In this document: one piece after another, positions 27,389 to 37,005 of the stretch
Layout: each line of letters opens with the position of its first letter
How positions within the stretch are numbered: the first letter of the stretch is position 1
NCBI RefSeq assembly: GCF_000473105.1
Contig: NZ_KI421498.1
Span: 992,001-1,056,000, forward strand
Reading direction: 5' to 3'
DNA: 64,000 nt
From: Phaeobacter inhibens DSM 16374
GTDB taxonomy: Bacteria; Pseudomonadota; Alphaproteobacteria; Rhodobacterales; Rhodobacteraceae
The notes under the pieces: model-generated
Seen by the model: only the letters and a program-made list of their open reading frames with translations
Databases searched by the model: none
What the model was told of the DNA's origin: nothing
Made by a program: the position numbers and the translations under genes

Positions 27389-27449
27389 AACGATTCACAT
27401 TTCGCTGCAAAGCCCCATATAAGGGACAGAAGACAGAAGGAATTTTCGA

Positions 27450-28319
27450 ATGCCCCTGCCCTTTGACGGTGCCATCAGCGCGTTTTACGAGACCGAAGCC
27501 CCGGATGAGATCCGCACCGCCCTCAAAGGCGCGGACAAGGACGATGTGCTGGATCCAGGCTTTCCCTATGACACGCGGATGGGCCGCAAGCACTATGACA
27601 AAGAAATGAAGCGCCTGCAGATCGAACTGGTGAAAATGCAGTCCTGGGTGCGCGCAACCGGCGCGCGGATTGCCATCATTTTCGAAGGACGCGATGCGGC
27701 TGGCAAGGGCGGCACCATCAAGCGGTTCCGGGAGAACCTGAACCCACGCGGCGCCCGCATCGTGGCCCTGTCCAAACCCAGCGAACGCGAACAGACGCAG
27801 TGGTATTTCCAGCGCTATATCACCCATCTGCCGTCGGCGGGTGAAATCGTTTTTTTTGATCGCAGCTGGTACAATCGCGGCGTGGTGGAGCCGGTTTTCG
27901 GCTTTTGCACCGACGGCCAGCGCGAACGGTTTTTCGATCAGGTCAACGGGTTTGAGGAGGCGCTGGTGGAGGACGGCATTCAGGTCTTCAAGATCTGGCT
28001 CAACGTCGGGCGCGCCGAGCAGCTGCGCCGGTTCCTGTCGCGCGAAACCGACCCGCTGAAACAATGGAAGCTCAGCCCGATCGACGTGAAGGGGCTGAGC
28101 CTCTGGCAGGAATACTCCACCGCCATCGCCGACACGCTGACGCGCAGTCATTCTGAACATGCGCCCTGGACTATCGTCCGCTCGGATGACAAGCGGCGCG
28201 CACGGCTGGCCGCCATCCGTCGGGTGCTGCACGCTATCGATTATGCCAACAAAGACGCCAAAGCGCTTGGCAATCTGGATGGTGCGATCTGTGGCGGACC
28301 GGATCTTTGGGATGCCTAA
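27450..28319 (+). CDS. ppk2: Polyphosphate kinase 2 family protein
   Basis: 289-residue PPK2 enzyme, which moves phosphate between polyphosphate and nucleotides. Walker [17 protein letters not shown] at about 78-93, the lid-like [25 protein letters not shown], and Walker [21 protein letters not shown] at about 132 are all intact. The single-domain length fits the class I group, but preference for ADP, GDP or AMP cannot be read off. A good AGAAGGAA ribosome site is present. The TetR gene begins inside its last codons. Confidence 0.93.
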   Translation: MPLPFDGAISAFYETEAPDEIRTALKGADKDDVLDPGFPYDTRMGRKHYDKEMKRLQIELVKMQSWVRATGARIAIIFEGRDAAGKGGTIKRFRENLNPRGARIVALSKPSEREQTQWYFQRYITHLPSAGEIVFFDRSWYNRGVVEPVFGFCTDGQRERFFDQVNGFEEALVEDGIQVFKIWLNVGRAEQLRRFLSRETDPLKQWKLSPIDVKGLSLWQEYSTAIADTLTRSHSEHAPWTIVRSDDKRRARLAAIRRVLHAIDYANKDAKALGNLDGAICGGPDLWDA

Positions 28320-28929
28320 ACGCGGATATCACCACGGCAACCTGCGTCAGGCGCTGGTCGAGGCCGCATTGCACCTGATCGAGGCGAAAGGCCCGACCGG
28401 TTTCACCCTATCGGAGGCGGCCAAACAGGCAGGCGTCACCCCGGCTGCGGTGTATCGTCATTTCAAGGGGCGCGAGGATCTGATCGCCGAGGCAGGCAGG
28501 CAGGGCTACATCATGTTTGCCGATCTGATGCAGCACGCCTATGACAAATATCAGCCGTCAGCGCTGGCCGCGTTTGAGGCCACAGGCCGGGCCTATCTTG
28601 CCTTTGCCCGCAAACATCCAGGCCATTACATCGCCATGTTTGAGAGCGGTATTTCCGTGAACCGCACGCCCGAACTGGCCGAGGCCGCCAATCGCGCCCG
28701 CGCCATTCTGGAACGCGCTGCGGCAGACCTAAGCAAGCATATCCCGGTTGAAAAACGCCCCCCTGCCTCGATGTTCTCGGCCCATATTCTGGCGATGAGC
28801 CATGGGGTGGTTGAGCTTTACGCGCGGAACTCACCCGGCGCGGCCTCGCCCTTCCCGCCCGAGGATCTGCTGGAAAGCGGCATCGGCATCTACTTGCGTG
28901 GGCTGGGCCTGATCGAACCGGATAGCTGA
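28312..28929 (+). CDS. TetR/AcrR family transcriptional regulator overlapping ppk2
   Basis: 205 residues. The N-terminal helix-turn-helix ([21 protein letters not shown], then [26 protein letters not shown], about 4-60) is typical of TetR, and a C-terminal ligand domain (TetR_C, WHG type) follows. The ATG at 28312 lies 8 bases inside ppk2, so the two are likely translated together. Overlap with the polyphosphate kinase suggests, but does not prove, that it controls that gene or answers to the same condition. The ligand is unknown. Confidence 0.9.
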   Translation: MPKRGYHHGNLRQALVEAALHLIEAKGPTGFTLSEAAKQAGVTPAAVYRHFKGREDLIAEAGRQGYIMFADLMQHAYDKYQPSALAAFEATGRAYLAFARKHPGHYIAMFESGISVNRTPELAEAANRARAILERAAADLSKHIPVEKRPPASMFSAHILAMSHGVVELYARNSPGAASPFPPEDLLESGIGIYLRGLGLIEPDS

Positions 28930-28988
28930 CGCTGGCGGCAGGTGACACCTGCGCCGGCTGATGCAGTCCCCAAATGGTTCAGACATAG

Positions 28989-29019
28989 AAAAAGGCCGCA
29001 GATTGCTCTGCGGCCTTTT
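28989..29019. terminator. Bidirectional terminator between tetR and rpsI
   Basis: 8-bp stem GGCCGCAG / CTGCGGCC with ATTGCT loop, flanked by five A on the left and four T on the right, so it works for both convergent transcripts. Confidence 0.92.
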
Positions 29020-29040
29020 CCAATCCATGTGATCCAGCGA

Positions 29041-29526
29041 TTAACGCTTGGAGAACTGGAACGAACGACGCGCTTTGCGGCGACCGAATTTCTTACGCTC
29101 AACGACACGGCTGTCGCGGGTCAGGAAGCCAGCAGCTTTCAACGCGCCACGCAGGGACGGGTTGTAGAGCTGCAGCGCCTTGGAGATGCCGTGCTTGACC
29201 GCACCGGCCTGACCGGAGAGGCCACCGCCCTTGACGGTTGCGTAGACGTCGAATTCGCCTTCGACACCGGCAACCTGGAACGGCTGGCGCAGAATCATCT
29301 GCAGCACAGGGCGTGCAAAATATGTGTTCAGCTCTTTACCGTTGACGGAGACCTTGCCGGAACCCGGCTTGATCCAGACGCGGGCAACCGCATCTTTCCG
29401 CTTGCCGGTTGCATAGGCACGACCCAGCTCGTCACGAACGGGTTCGCGCGAAATGGTTTCTTCGGCTACGGTTTCTACGCCTGCAACGGCGCCGAGCTCT
29501 TCGAGAGTGTTGATCTGATCAGCCAT
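29041..29526 (-). CDS. rpsI: 30S ribosomal protein S9
   Basis: 161 residues, with the S9 core [47 protein letters not shown] and the invariant C-terminus [17 protein letters not shown] that reaches into the P site. An alphaproteobacterial N-terminal extension of about 30 residues is present. It follows rplM by 5 bases, the universal rplM-rpsI pair. Confidence 0.98.
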   Translation of the reverse strand: MADQINTLEELGAVAGVETVAEETISREPVRDELGRAYATGKRKDAVARVWIKPGSGKVSVNGKELNTYFARPVLQMILRQPFQVAGVEGEFDVYATVKGGGLSGQAGAVKHGISKALQLYNPSLRGALKAAGFLTRDSRVVERKKFGRRKARRSFQFSKR

Positions 29527-29531
29527 CGGTC

Positions 29532-29990
29532 TCAGCTCCGGGTGTTTTTCTTGTTCATGGATTTAACATCCAGAACCTCGGGGGACTGGGCTTCATGCGG
29601 GTGCTCGGCACTTGCATAGATGCGCAGGTTGGTCATCTGCTGGCGCGACAGGCGGTTGCCGGGCAGCATGCGCTTCACAGCCTGGTAGACCACGCGCTCA
29701 GGGTGCGCGCCTTCCAGAATTTGCTGTTTGGTGCGGGATTTGATGCCACCGGGGTGGCCGGTGTGCCAGTAGAAGTGCTCTTCGCGCTTCTTGCCGGTCA
29801 TTTGGATTTTGTCAGCGTTGATCACGATGACATTGTCGCCCATATCCATGTGAGGAGTGAAGGACGGCTTGTGCTTACCACGCAGGCGCATGGCGACGAT
29901 CGATGCAAGACGGCCCAGCACCACGCCTTCGGCGTCGATGATGATCCACTTCTTCTCGATGTCTGCCGGAGTAGCAGAGAAGGTTTTCAT
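29532..29990 (-). CDS. rplM: 50S ribosomal protein L13
   Basis: 152 residues with [45 protein letters not shown] and [21 protein letters not shown], all hallmark L13 segments. It is first gene of the rplM-rpsI operon. The 296 bases upstream, up to the divergent lipoprotein gene, contain AT-rich promoter-like stretches near 30080-30140 but no gene that I can support. Confidence 0.98.
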   Translation of the reverse strand: MKTFSATPADIEKKWIIIDAEGVVLGRLASIVAMRLRGKHKPSFTPHMDMGDNVIVINADKIQMTGKKREEHFYWHTGHPGGIKSRTKQQILEGAHPERVVYQAVKRMLPGNRLSRQQMTNLRIYASAEHPHEAQSPEVLDVKSMNKKNTRS

Positions 29991-30286
29991 ATCAGGTCAA
30001 TCCTGTTTGACGTGAAGGGCACACCAAAGCAGTGCGCCCGAATTCGATGGACGGGGTTTACGGCAGGCCCGCGCATAGGTCAACACCTGCAAACCTGATT
30101 TAATTGTTTGAAAACAATGTCTTGAAAAATAGGTATGATAATACCCCAAATTTGGATGCCGCCCGATGCGCTGCAGCCCGACCAAAAAACCGCAGCTGTC
30201 GACGCGGAACAGGCCGACGTGCCTTTTCAGCCATTGTCTCACACGTTAAAGCTGCATCAGAAAGACAAATTATAGGATCTCATTAC

Positions 30287-30811
30287 ATGTTTCGAAAACT
30301 TGCTCTGGCTGGCGCCCTGCCGCTGGCCCTTGGTGCCTGTATGCAAAACGCCGAAGTTACCACTCCCCCGGTGACGGTGGCGCTCAAGAATCAAAGCACG
30401 ACAGCGCCGCGCATTCAGGGCTACAAAGAGCTAACCTTCCGCACGCATGTCGTGCTGGACAAGGAAAAGATGAAGGCGACAGGCGGTCAGCCCAGCAGCG
30501 CCAACATGCGCGAGGTTGTTGGCGCCAGGTGCACAATCGAAAGCACCGAATTCAAGGCGACATTCATCACCCCGGCAAAAGTTAACGTGCCGGTGCTCAA
30601 ACGCCGTCCGACCCCGGCTTATGTACAGTGCAACGCAGGCGAACAGTCCGGCCGGACCACGCTTAAGCCTGAGCTGAATGGCACAGTGGTTGGCGGTGCC
30701 TCGGCTGCAGGTCTTCTGGCGGCTGCCATTACTGCAGGTATCGCTGCAGGTCGCGACAACTGGTCGTTTATCGGTAACCACACCTCGGGCGTGTCGATCC
30801 TGGTCGAGTAA
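30287..30811 (+). CDS. Predicted lipoprotein of unknown function
   Basis: 174 residues starting with a lipoprotein signal peptide whose lipobox LGAC puts the lipidated Cys at about residue 18. The mature part contains two further Cys (GARCTIESTEF and AYVQCNAGE) that could form a disulfide. It then has a Gly/Ala-rich hydrophobic stretch (GGASAAGLLAAAITAGIAAG) near residues 140-160 and ends in a short polar tail. I do not recognise the family. It sits between the ribosomal operon and the decayed transposase patch and has its own terminator-like hairpin. Confidence 0.72.
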   Translation: MFRKLALAGALPLALGACMQNAEVTTPPVTVALKNQSTTAPRIQGYKELTFRTHVVLDKEKMKATGGQPSSANMREVVGARCTIESTEFKATFITPAKVNVPVLKRRPTPAYVQCNAGEQSGRTTLKPELNGTVVGGASAAGLLAAAITAGIAAGRDNWSFIGNHTSGVSILVE

Positions 30812-30841
30812 CCGACCCCGTTGATCATGGTGTCATATATT

Positions 30842-30871
30842 AAAGGGGCTGGAATGTTCAGCCAGCCCTTT
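30842..30871 (+). terminator. Probable terminator after the lipoprotein gene
   Basis: Stem AAAGGGGCTGG against CCAGCCCTTT with one bulged G; only three T at the end. The 190 bases after it, up to the pseudogene, show nothing recognisable. Confidence 0.55.
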
Positions 30872-31059
30872 GCAATAAATGAGAAAATTAGAATTTCGGT
30901 TGGCCAGTTTCTGGCCAATCTACTCCCACAATAATAATAAGAAAAACCGGAACAACTGGGAGAACACCAGTGGGAAAAATCGCGCCAAGGTCAAACCAAA
31001 CTTTCCACGCGGCAAGGTCAGCGGTTCTGGAGACGAGAAGACATACTTTGCCCTGCGCC

Positions 31060-32387
31060 CTCGGCGGGATGCATGCACAAATGGCGAATGCACGAACCAT
31101 GGCAGGTCAGCGGCAGAGCATCCGAAGCTCTACCGTAAATCTGGCTGGACCGCCAAAGGAGCCAGCGCTGGAAGTGCAAAGCCTGCCTGACTTCGTTTTC
31201 GGTCGGATCACGCATACGCCGCCAAAAGCCAGGCAGTGCGAACAATGCTGTTCTGTGGATGATCATCAACGGCACACCAATCTCCAAGATCTGTGATTTC
31301 ACAGGGCTGTCTGCGCGCGATGTCTATACGAAGATTGATTTCATCCATGATCGGGTGATTGATATCACCGCCCGTCGAGAAGGCCTCTTCGAATAGGTGG
31401 ATTGGACCAAAGTCGGCCGACGGTTCGCCACGGATTCCCAGACGCTCCAACTCAATTGGCCAAACAAGAAGACGCGCGCGCAAATCGCGGTTCATCACCT
31501 ATGCACCGCGCATGCCAATACTGGCTACATCATGGCTGCCCATGTTGGGCTGGATCCGGTGATGGAGCTTCCTGATATCGAAGCCTAGATGGTGGCCGCC
31601 GGTGATTTCGGCCTTCCTCGCGCCTATCGGCAGCGGGCACGAGGCTGGTCAGATACCGAATTCAAGGCCTATCTGGACAGGATTACCCGGAAAATGGCTT
31701 CATCCACTGGAAGCACCAGAGGTGGATCTCGGGCTGCAGTTACCTCACAGAGAGACACTCGTGCGGCAAGACATCATGCACTTGGCACACGCCTTCATGC
31801 TGAGGAAGTTTCTCGGGAAGGGCGATGAGTGGTCCGTTTCGACAAGAACAAATCAAACGACCAGCGAAACAGCCGCGTCGCAGAAGGCAAGGCGGCACTT
31901 GAGTCGGCCTCAGGCATCAAGGCCAGCGCCTGGGCAGCAATGACGGCCGCAGAGGCCGCAGAACAAACTGATCTGGTGGTTGAGGGGCTGCTGGAAACAC
32001 ATCCGGTTGGAATGCCATTTGATTGGCCCTTCCACACCAGATCCGAGCCTGGAAGGGAGATCCGGACTCTCACGGGTCGTCCGAGTATGCCAAATGACCG
32101 CAGCGCTCGCCTGATGCGCCTGGCCACGCTACGAAGCGTCGATTACTATTCGCCACGAGGTGAGATCAAGCCTTCGCTTCGCCGCACGACCTGGGCACAC
32201 GCCAAGCGGCAACGGTCAGACCTGGGAGCGCCATTACCTACATAATCCCGAGACGATGGCAAAAATCGTCGAGATCTACCGCTTCATGCACAACTGGATC
32301 GGAAGCAGCTCAACGAAAACAATCCCAGCAATGAAGCTGGGGCTGGCGAAGGGTAAATTCCATCCGAAGGATTTATTCGGAGGGTGA
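31060..32387 (+). pseudogene. Decayed transposase-like gene with N-terminal zinc ribbon
   Basis: One ancestral protein can be followed across all three plus frames. It starts with a four-Cys zinc ribbon (CTNGEC near 31074, then after a one-base loss WKCKACLTSFSVG near 31170-31205). It continues through WMIINGTPISKICDFTGLSARD to a TAG at 31394, then VDWTKVGRRFATDSQT to a second TAG at 31586. After another shift comes PEVDLGLQLPHRETLVRQDIMHLAHA, a gap of some dozens of residues near 31825, VRFDKNKSNDQRN, a further shift near 32155, and a conserved end MHNWIG to KDLFGG at 32387. The Cys pattern and length fit an insertion-element protein. The exact IS family is uncertain. Multiple independent lesions show it is old and dead. 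Confidence 0.65.
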
Positions 32388-32660
32388 GTCCGTACTCTGC
32401 CCAATCTGGTGCTGTTCGTCTTCGGAGAAGAATTCCCGATAATTCGTTTTTTTAATGAGATATTCCTTCATGCTCCCAGATACATGATGACCTTCGATGT
32501 CTTCAGAATCAAAAATCGAGTAGAAATTTAAAGTTCCTTCGACTCGAACTTCAATGGCACATGCGGCCTCGCGAAACTCGAGGCTCTCTGCCTTCCAGAG
32601 TTTAATCATCTCGCTATCAGGTTTGCCAAGAAAGCAAAAAACATAGAGGGTGTCGGCTAA
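32373..32660 (-). pseudogene. AT-rich orphan gene fragment between two transposase remnants
   Basis: A minus-strand frame ending at TAA 32373 reads like real protein (charged, with segments such as MIKLWKAESLEFREA, VEGTLNFYSIFDSED and YLIKKTNYREFFSEDE). The local G+C is clearly lower than the surroundings. Upstream of about 32660 the frame runs into the IS1595-type remnant, so the N-terminus seems lost. No family recognised. It may be the 3' piece of a transferred gene broken by an insertion. Confidence 0.35.
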
Positions 32661-32715
32661 CCGTGTTGGTTCGCTTCGTCTTAACCTTAAGGAGCCTATA
32701 TTCCTCCGCTTTTCA

Positions 32716-33680
32716 GCGAAGGATGCTCTTGCGACACCACGACTTTCGCCGTTTTCTCGATGCCCTCGGCAAGTTGAACCCGGCCCGGATCGAGGGCGCC
32801 CAGAGGAAGATCCTGAATCTTCGGCGGAAGTCGGAGGCGATCTCGGATAATCGAAGCACGGACAAACCGGCAATACACGCGCCCATTCCGCGGCGACCCA
32901 CGACGTCAGAAGTAGGGCCGAACACGAACCAAGGTCCAGCGCTACCAATGCTGTGGCTGCCATAAGACCTATTCAGGACGAACCGGGAGCGCCACCGGCC
33001 GCATCCATCGCCCCGACCTGTTCATGGAGGCGCTGAGGGATATGCTGGACAGCCCGGCACGGCAATCGGCGCGTAGGCTCGCGAAGCAGCTCGACCTCAA
33101 CAAATACACGGTCTGGCGCTGGCGAATGCTCGTGTTCTGGATCATCGAGGAGGATGAGACATACCAACGAGAGTCCCGGAAGGGGTCGCGCGAATGGGTC
33201 CGGCACCTCGCCGATCTGAAGAATATTCCAATGCCACCACGACCACGGTGGGAGGATTTCACGACGCAAGGGCTGAAGATGATGCGCGGTCTTTCACGGT
33301 GGCAGCTCCCCGTTCTCACCGTCGCTGATCGCGGCGGGCCTCGCCTCTTCCGGCGACTGCCGAACCGCAAGAGCGCGACCGTGGAGCGCGCCATGAACCT
33401 CATCCGTGCCAGGCGACGCCCTGCTGTGCTCGGATGGAGGCAATGGCTACAAGGATCTTGCGGCTGCGCGCGACCTGGAGCACTTCGTGGTCGGGAGCAG
33501 GCCGGGCACGCCTGTCGCGGCAGGCTGCTATCATATCCAGAATGTGAACTCGCTCCACGCTCGCTACGGCAAGTTCATCGAGCCATTCTGTCAGCCGACG
33601 ACGAAGAACCTCAACGACTACATCTGGTGGCTTGAGGCTCGGATTGGCGGGGGGCAACCGGCTGACGTGATACGGGCTCC
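32716..33680 (+). pseudogene. Decayed IS1595-family (ISXO2-like) transposase gene
   Basis: The pieces follow the IS1595 transposase order: LRHHDFRRFLDALGKLNPARIEGAQ, a ribbon region, VQRYQCCGCHKTYSGRTG, PDLFMEALRDMLDSPARQ with the helix-turn-helix NKYTVWRWRM, then RGLSRWQLPVLTVADRGG. After a frameshift near 33400 comes the DDE-domain end DALLCSDGGNGYKDLAAARDLEHFVV. The first zinc-ribbon pair, normally C-P-x-C, reads R-P-F-R (near 32881-32893), and the Trp before GRTRT has become a TAG stop near 32915. At least two frameshifts and one stop make it non-functional. I could not find terminal inverted repeats. Confidence 0.78.
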
Positions 33681-33772
33681 TGAAGTCAGAGCCCGGCGGA
33701 GCAGGATATTCGGCGTGTCTGTGCCGAACGCACAGGGTCGGCGACGACGCGAGTCGTCGTTGCTGACCTGCG

Positions 33773-35380
33773 CTATGGACGCCTCGGATCTCCTGGCGCC
33801 TCGGCTGCCAGGTATCCCCGGTATCGAACCAGCAGTTGCTTCGTGACCGGCGCCAGTATCTTGACGTCGAAATGGAACTTGCCTTCGGCGACGAACTCAC
33901 GCGCGATTGACACAGGGAGCAGCCGATGCGGCAGGTGTATCGGCCCCACCCGCCCTGCCGTGACCGGATAGTGAAGCTCGCCGTCCCGAACCTCGAGACC
34001 GATCGAGAACATGAACGGGCCGAACTTCTCACGCATCCCTTCGGGACCGACGGACAGGTGGGAGCGGAACGTGCTCGAGCCAAAGCGCCGGAGCCAGGTT
34101 TCGCCGCGGGAGGTGACCGTCTTGATCACGTCGACCTCAATGTCCGGCGTCGCGGTAGGGAACCGGAAGATCGCGCAGAGCAAGTGGGGCCAGACGCCCG
34201 CGCCTCGCTGGACCTCGCATCGCCCGGCCCACCGCGAGGTGCCGAGCGTCAGGTGGGTCTCCTTCACTGCCTCAGGCAGCGCATCGAAATCCGGCCCCAG
34301 CACGCGGGGGAAGATGGGTGAGGTTGGCGCAACGCTGCGCTCGGTGACCACGCGGAGATCCGTCATCGCGGCCTCAGCCTCGGCCAGCGTGATCGCCTCG
34401 ATCGCGGGGCCGGCCCCCACCGGCAGATCGCTGCGGCGCAGCAAGGCGCGCGCCGCCACGGCTGGAATAAAGGGGCCGTCGCCATCCTCGGCCAGAAGGC
34501 TCCAGCTTCGGTGTTCGTGGCGCGTGGTGACAGATACGGACATGCCTCCGCGGCCGCTGCCGAAGGGCGCCAGGAGATCGGCCAGTACCTTGAACACCTG
34601 CACGACCGGCCGGTTCACCGGGATTGGCACGACCCGGCGCAGTCCGGCGAAGAGCGCAAGCCCATATCGCATGACGGCCAGCTCCAGCCCCGCGCGGAAG
34701 CGAACCGTTTGTGCGCCAAAATGTGCGGGAAACAGGCGCTGGTCCGGCACCTCGATCTGCCACGCCTGCCGGACCAGGCCACCCGGCAGGGTGAATCGTG
34801 CCGGCTTCGACCAACCAAAAGCCCGTTCCCACCGGCTGCCACTCCAGACCGGCATGGGGCGCCCCGCCTGGGACAGGATCGACTGCATGACCGACAGGCC
34901 TCGAGGTGCGCGGTTCCCCGGGAGGATCGCGGTGTCGATCACCACCGGCACCGCATCGCCAGCAAGGTCATGCACGGCGGCAGAGGACAGGGCCGGAACG
35001 GAAGAGAGGCCGGACAGCACGCAAACTCCGGCATCCTGTGCTTCGGCGTCCAGGGCCGAAATGCCTGCGCAGAAGTCCGCATTGTCCGAGAGATCGAGGT
35101 AGTGGACGCCGGCCGCGATTGCCGCGTGTGCGAGGCGGTAAGGATCATCTCCATAGGCGTGGAACGGCCCGGCCGCGTCGACGACGACCTCGTATGCCGC
35201 CAGCGCGTCGAGGCTGCCAGCTCGATCAAGCCGGATCGCCCGGCAGCCCAGGTCCGCCGCGCAGGACCAGGCCGCTTCCAGGTTCCGACCGGCAACGCAG
35301 ACCTCGTGCCCGTCGGCCACCAGAAGCCTCGCGAGACGTGCGCCGAAAACACCGTATCCTCCCAGCACCAAAATTTTCAA
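33773..35380 (-). CDS. Saccharopine dehydrogenase-like protein with C-terminal DUF4166
   Basis: 535 residues. An N-terminal Rossmann domain (KILVLGGYGVFGARLARLL, then VVVDAAGPFHAYGDDP) is of the saccharopine-dehydrogenase type. The C-terminal 190 or so residues match DUF4166 (VLGPDFDALPEAVKETH, FGSSTFRSHLS, KFGPFMFSIGLEV). The reaction is unknown; such two-domain proteins are predicted oxidoreductases. The start is best placed at TTG 35380, with a perfect AAGGAGG 8 bases upstream; the long frame extension to 35581 has no conserved sequence. It ends about 90 bases after an IS1595 remnant and may have arrived with that patch. Confidence 0.78.
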   Translation of the reverse strand: MKILVLGGYGVFGARLARLLVADGHEVCVAGRNLEAAWSCAADLGCRAIRLDRAGSLDALAAYEVVVDAAGPFHAYGDDPYRLAHAAIAAGVHYLDLSDNADFCAGISALDAEAQDAGVCVLSGLSSVPALSSAAVHDLAGDAVPVVIDTAILPGNRAPRGLSVMQSILSQAGRPMPVWSGSRWERAFGWSKPARFTLPGGLVRQAWQIEVPDQRLFPAHFGAQTVRFRAGLELAVMRYGLALFAGLRRVVPIPVNRPVVQVFKVLADLLAPFGSGRGGMSVSVTTRHEHRSWSLLAEDGDGPFIPAVAARALLRRSDLPVGAGPAIEAITLAEAEAAMTDLRVVTERSVAPTSPIFPRVLGPDFDALPEAVKETHLTLGTSRWAGRCEVQRGAGVWPHLLCAIFRFPTATPDIEVDVIKTVTSRGETWLRRFGSSTFRSHLSVGPEGMREKFGPFMFSIGLEVRDGELHYPVTAGRVGPIHLPHRLLPVSIAREFVAEGKFHFDVKILAPVTKQLLVRYRGYLAAEAPGDPRRP

Positions 35381-35498
35381 CGGAGCAGCCTCCTTTGGAA
35401 GGCAGGGTCCGGGATCGCGCACAGGTCCGCCCGTCCGAATATGGCGTATCTGTTCCGTGCAAGACGCTGGTAGAGCCAGTCCCGAGCCGGGCAACAGT

Positions 35499-36914
35499 TC
35501 AGACGCTGATTTGCTCCGGCGGGTTGTCGAGCAGCGCACGCAGGCGCAGCATCGCCTCCTCAAACCGTTTGGGCGAGACATGGCCGTTCACCGCGATCCG
35601 CACCGCGTTGGGCGCGCGACCATCGCGCAGGGCAAATTCATCTGCGGATCGGATCTGTACGCCCTCAGCCTCGGCAGCGCGGGTGAAGGCTGCGGCGCGC
35701 CAGCCTGAGGGCAGCTTCAGCCATAGAAACGGCACGCTGCCCGACCAGACCAGATCAAACCCGCCCAGAGTGTTGACTGCGATCCGTATATAGCTGTCCA
35801 TTTCCCGGCGCACATCGGCGACCAGTTTCCTGGTGCGCGGATCAGACAGCAGGATACGCGTCAGCTCGGCAACCGGCTGCGCAATCCCGAAGTAACTGTA
35901 TTCCGCCATCCGCCGCAGATCCCGGCCACGCCCCTTGGGGGCCAGTGCGAAACCAACCCGCAGCGAAGGTGTCAGGGTTTTAGAGATTGACGAGACATGC
36001 CAGGAGAGATCCGGCGCCAGCGCGCGGTAGCTTGGCGCGCGGGCTTCGCCCATGCGATAACAGTCATCCTCGATGATCTGCACCTCATGGCGACGTAGCA
36101 CTTCAAGGATCTGCTTGCGACGTTCCAGCGGCGTGTAAAGCCCGGTTGGATTATGCACCTCGGGACTGGTGCAGAGCACCATTGCGCCGGTTTTGCGGAT
36201 CGCCAGCTCCAGAGAGTCCGGCAGAATGCCATGCTCATCCATCGCAACGCCCACAACCCGCGCGCGCACCAGTTCAGCGGCGCGCCGGAACCCGGCGTAT
36301 GAGAGATCTTCAACCAGCACCGTCGGTTGCGGTCCCTTCAGAATGGCCTGCATCACCGTCAGAATGCCATTCTGACCGCCGTGGGTCAGCACCACATCGC
36401 GCTCATCCAGCGGACCCAACGGATCTTGCGACAGCCAGTCGACCACAGCTTCGCGCAGCGGGCGATAGGCATCCCTCGTCGGGTAATTAAGAAATTGTAG
36501 CGGATCCCCTTGAGAGACCTTGACCAGCGCCTCACGGATCGCAGCCACCTGCCCCACATCCACCAGCCGTGGGCTAAACAGGCTGACATGACCCGGATCT
36601 TTGACCTCCTTCAGGTGCAGCTGACGCGACCAGACGTCATCCTGAACCTTGGTTTCCGGTTCCGCCACGAAGGTGCCGCGCCCCACCTCTGCCTGCAACA
36701 GCCCTGCATCCGTCAGCAGAGAATACGCCCGCGCCACGGTGCCTGGGGTGATTTTCAGCTGGTAAGCAAGCTCCCGCACCGGCGGCAACTTTGTACCAAC
36801 ACAAAGCGTACCATCCTCAACCGCGTTTCGGATTGTATCGGCGACCCTCTGATATTTGGGACCGGATCGGCCAGAAAGGTCGGTTGGCAGCTCATCTGGC
36901 CAAATTGTACCCAT
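35499..36914 (-). CDS. MocR-type regulator (GntR DNA-binding domain fused to aminotransferase domain)
   Basis: 471 residues: winged helix-turn-helix of the GntR family at about 15-80 (YQRVADTIRNAVEDGTLCVGTKLPPVRELAYQLKITPGTVARAY), linker, then a fold-type I aminotransferase domain. The domain contains HNPTGLY (about 260) and SSISKTLTPSLRVGF with the PLP-binding Lys. MocR proteins such as PdxR and GabR sense PLP or amino compounds and bind direct repeats in the promoter they share with a neighbour. The divergent neighbour here is a DUF1127 gene, and direct repeats are present between them. ATG at 36914 has AAGGAAGG upstream; ATG at 36944 is less likely. The effector is unknown. Confidence 0.9.
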   Translation of the reverse strand: MGTIWPDELPTDLSGRSGPKYQRVADTIRNAVEDGTLCVGTKLPPVRELAYQLKITPGTVARAYSLLTDAGLLQAEVGRGTFVAEPETKVQDDVWSRQLHLKEVKDPGHVSLFSPRLVDVGQVAAIREALVKVSQGDPLQFLNYPTRDAYRPLREAVVDWLSQDPLGPLDERDVVLTHGGQNGILTVMQAILKGPQPTVLVEDLSYAGFRRAAELVRARVVGVAMDEHGILPDSLELAIRKTGAMVLCTSPEVHNPTGLYTPLERRKQILEVLRRHEVQIIEDDCYRMGEARAPSYRALAPDLSWHVSSISKTLTPSLRVGFALAPKGRGRDLRRMAEYSYFGIAQPVAELTRILLSDPRTRKLVADVRREMDSYIRIAVNTLGGFDLVWSGSVPFLWLKLPSGWRAAAFTRAAEAEGVQIRSADEFALRDGRAPNAVRIAVNGHVSPKRFEEAMLRLRALLDNPPEQISV

Positions 36915-36994
36915 TACAATCCTTCCTTGGACATGATGCCCCACAAATTGTACCCAAGCATTGTGATATTAACACAGGATTGTATCAATACAAT
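36901..36994. promoter_or_regulatory. MocR operator region: direct and inverted ATTGTA repeats
   Basis: The 13-mer CAAATTGTACCCA occurs twice, at 36901-36913 and 36944-36956. The first copy continues into an inverted partner TACAAT at 36915-36920. A second inverted pair ATTGTA / TACAAT (4-base spacer) lies at 36979-36994. A further half-site ATTGTG is at 36960. The repeats cover the start codon of the mocR gene and the promoter side of the DUF1127 gene, fitting autoregulation plus control of the divergent gene. Confidence 0.7.
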
Positions 36995-37005
36995 AGGAAA
37001 ATGCC

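Noticed and set aside
33024-33635. 203-codon plus-strand frame in the IS1595 region taken as a gene
   Set aside because: It is only a middle segment of the decayed transposase; the true protein continues from another frame on both sides.
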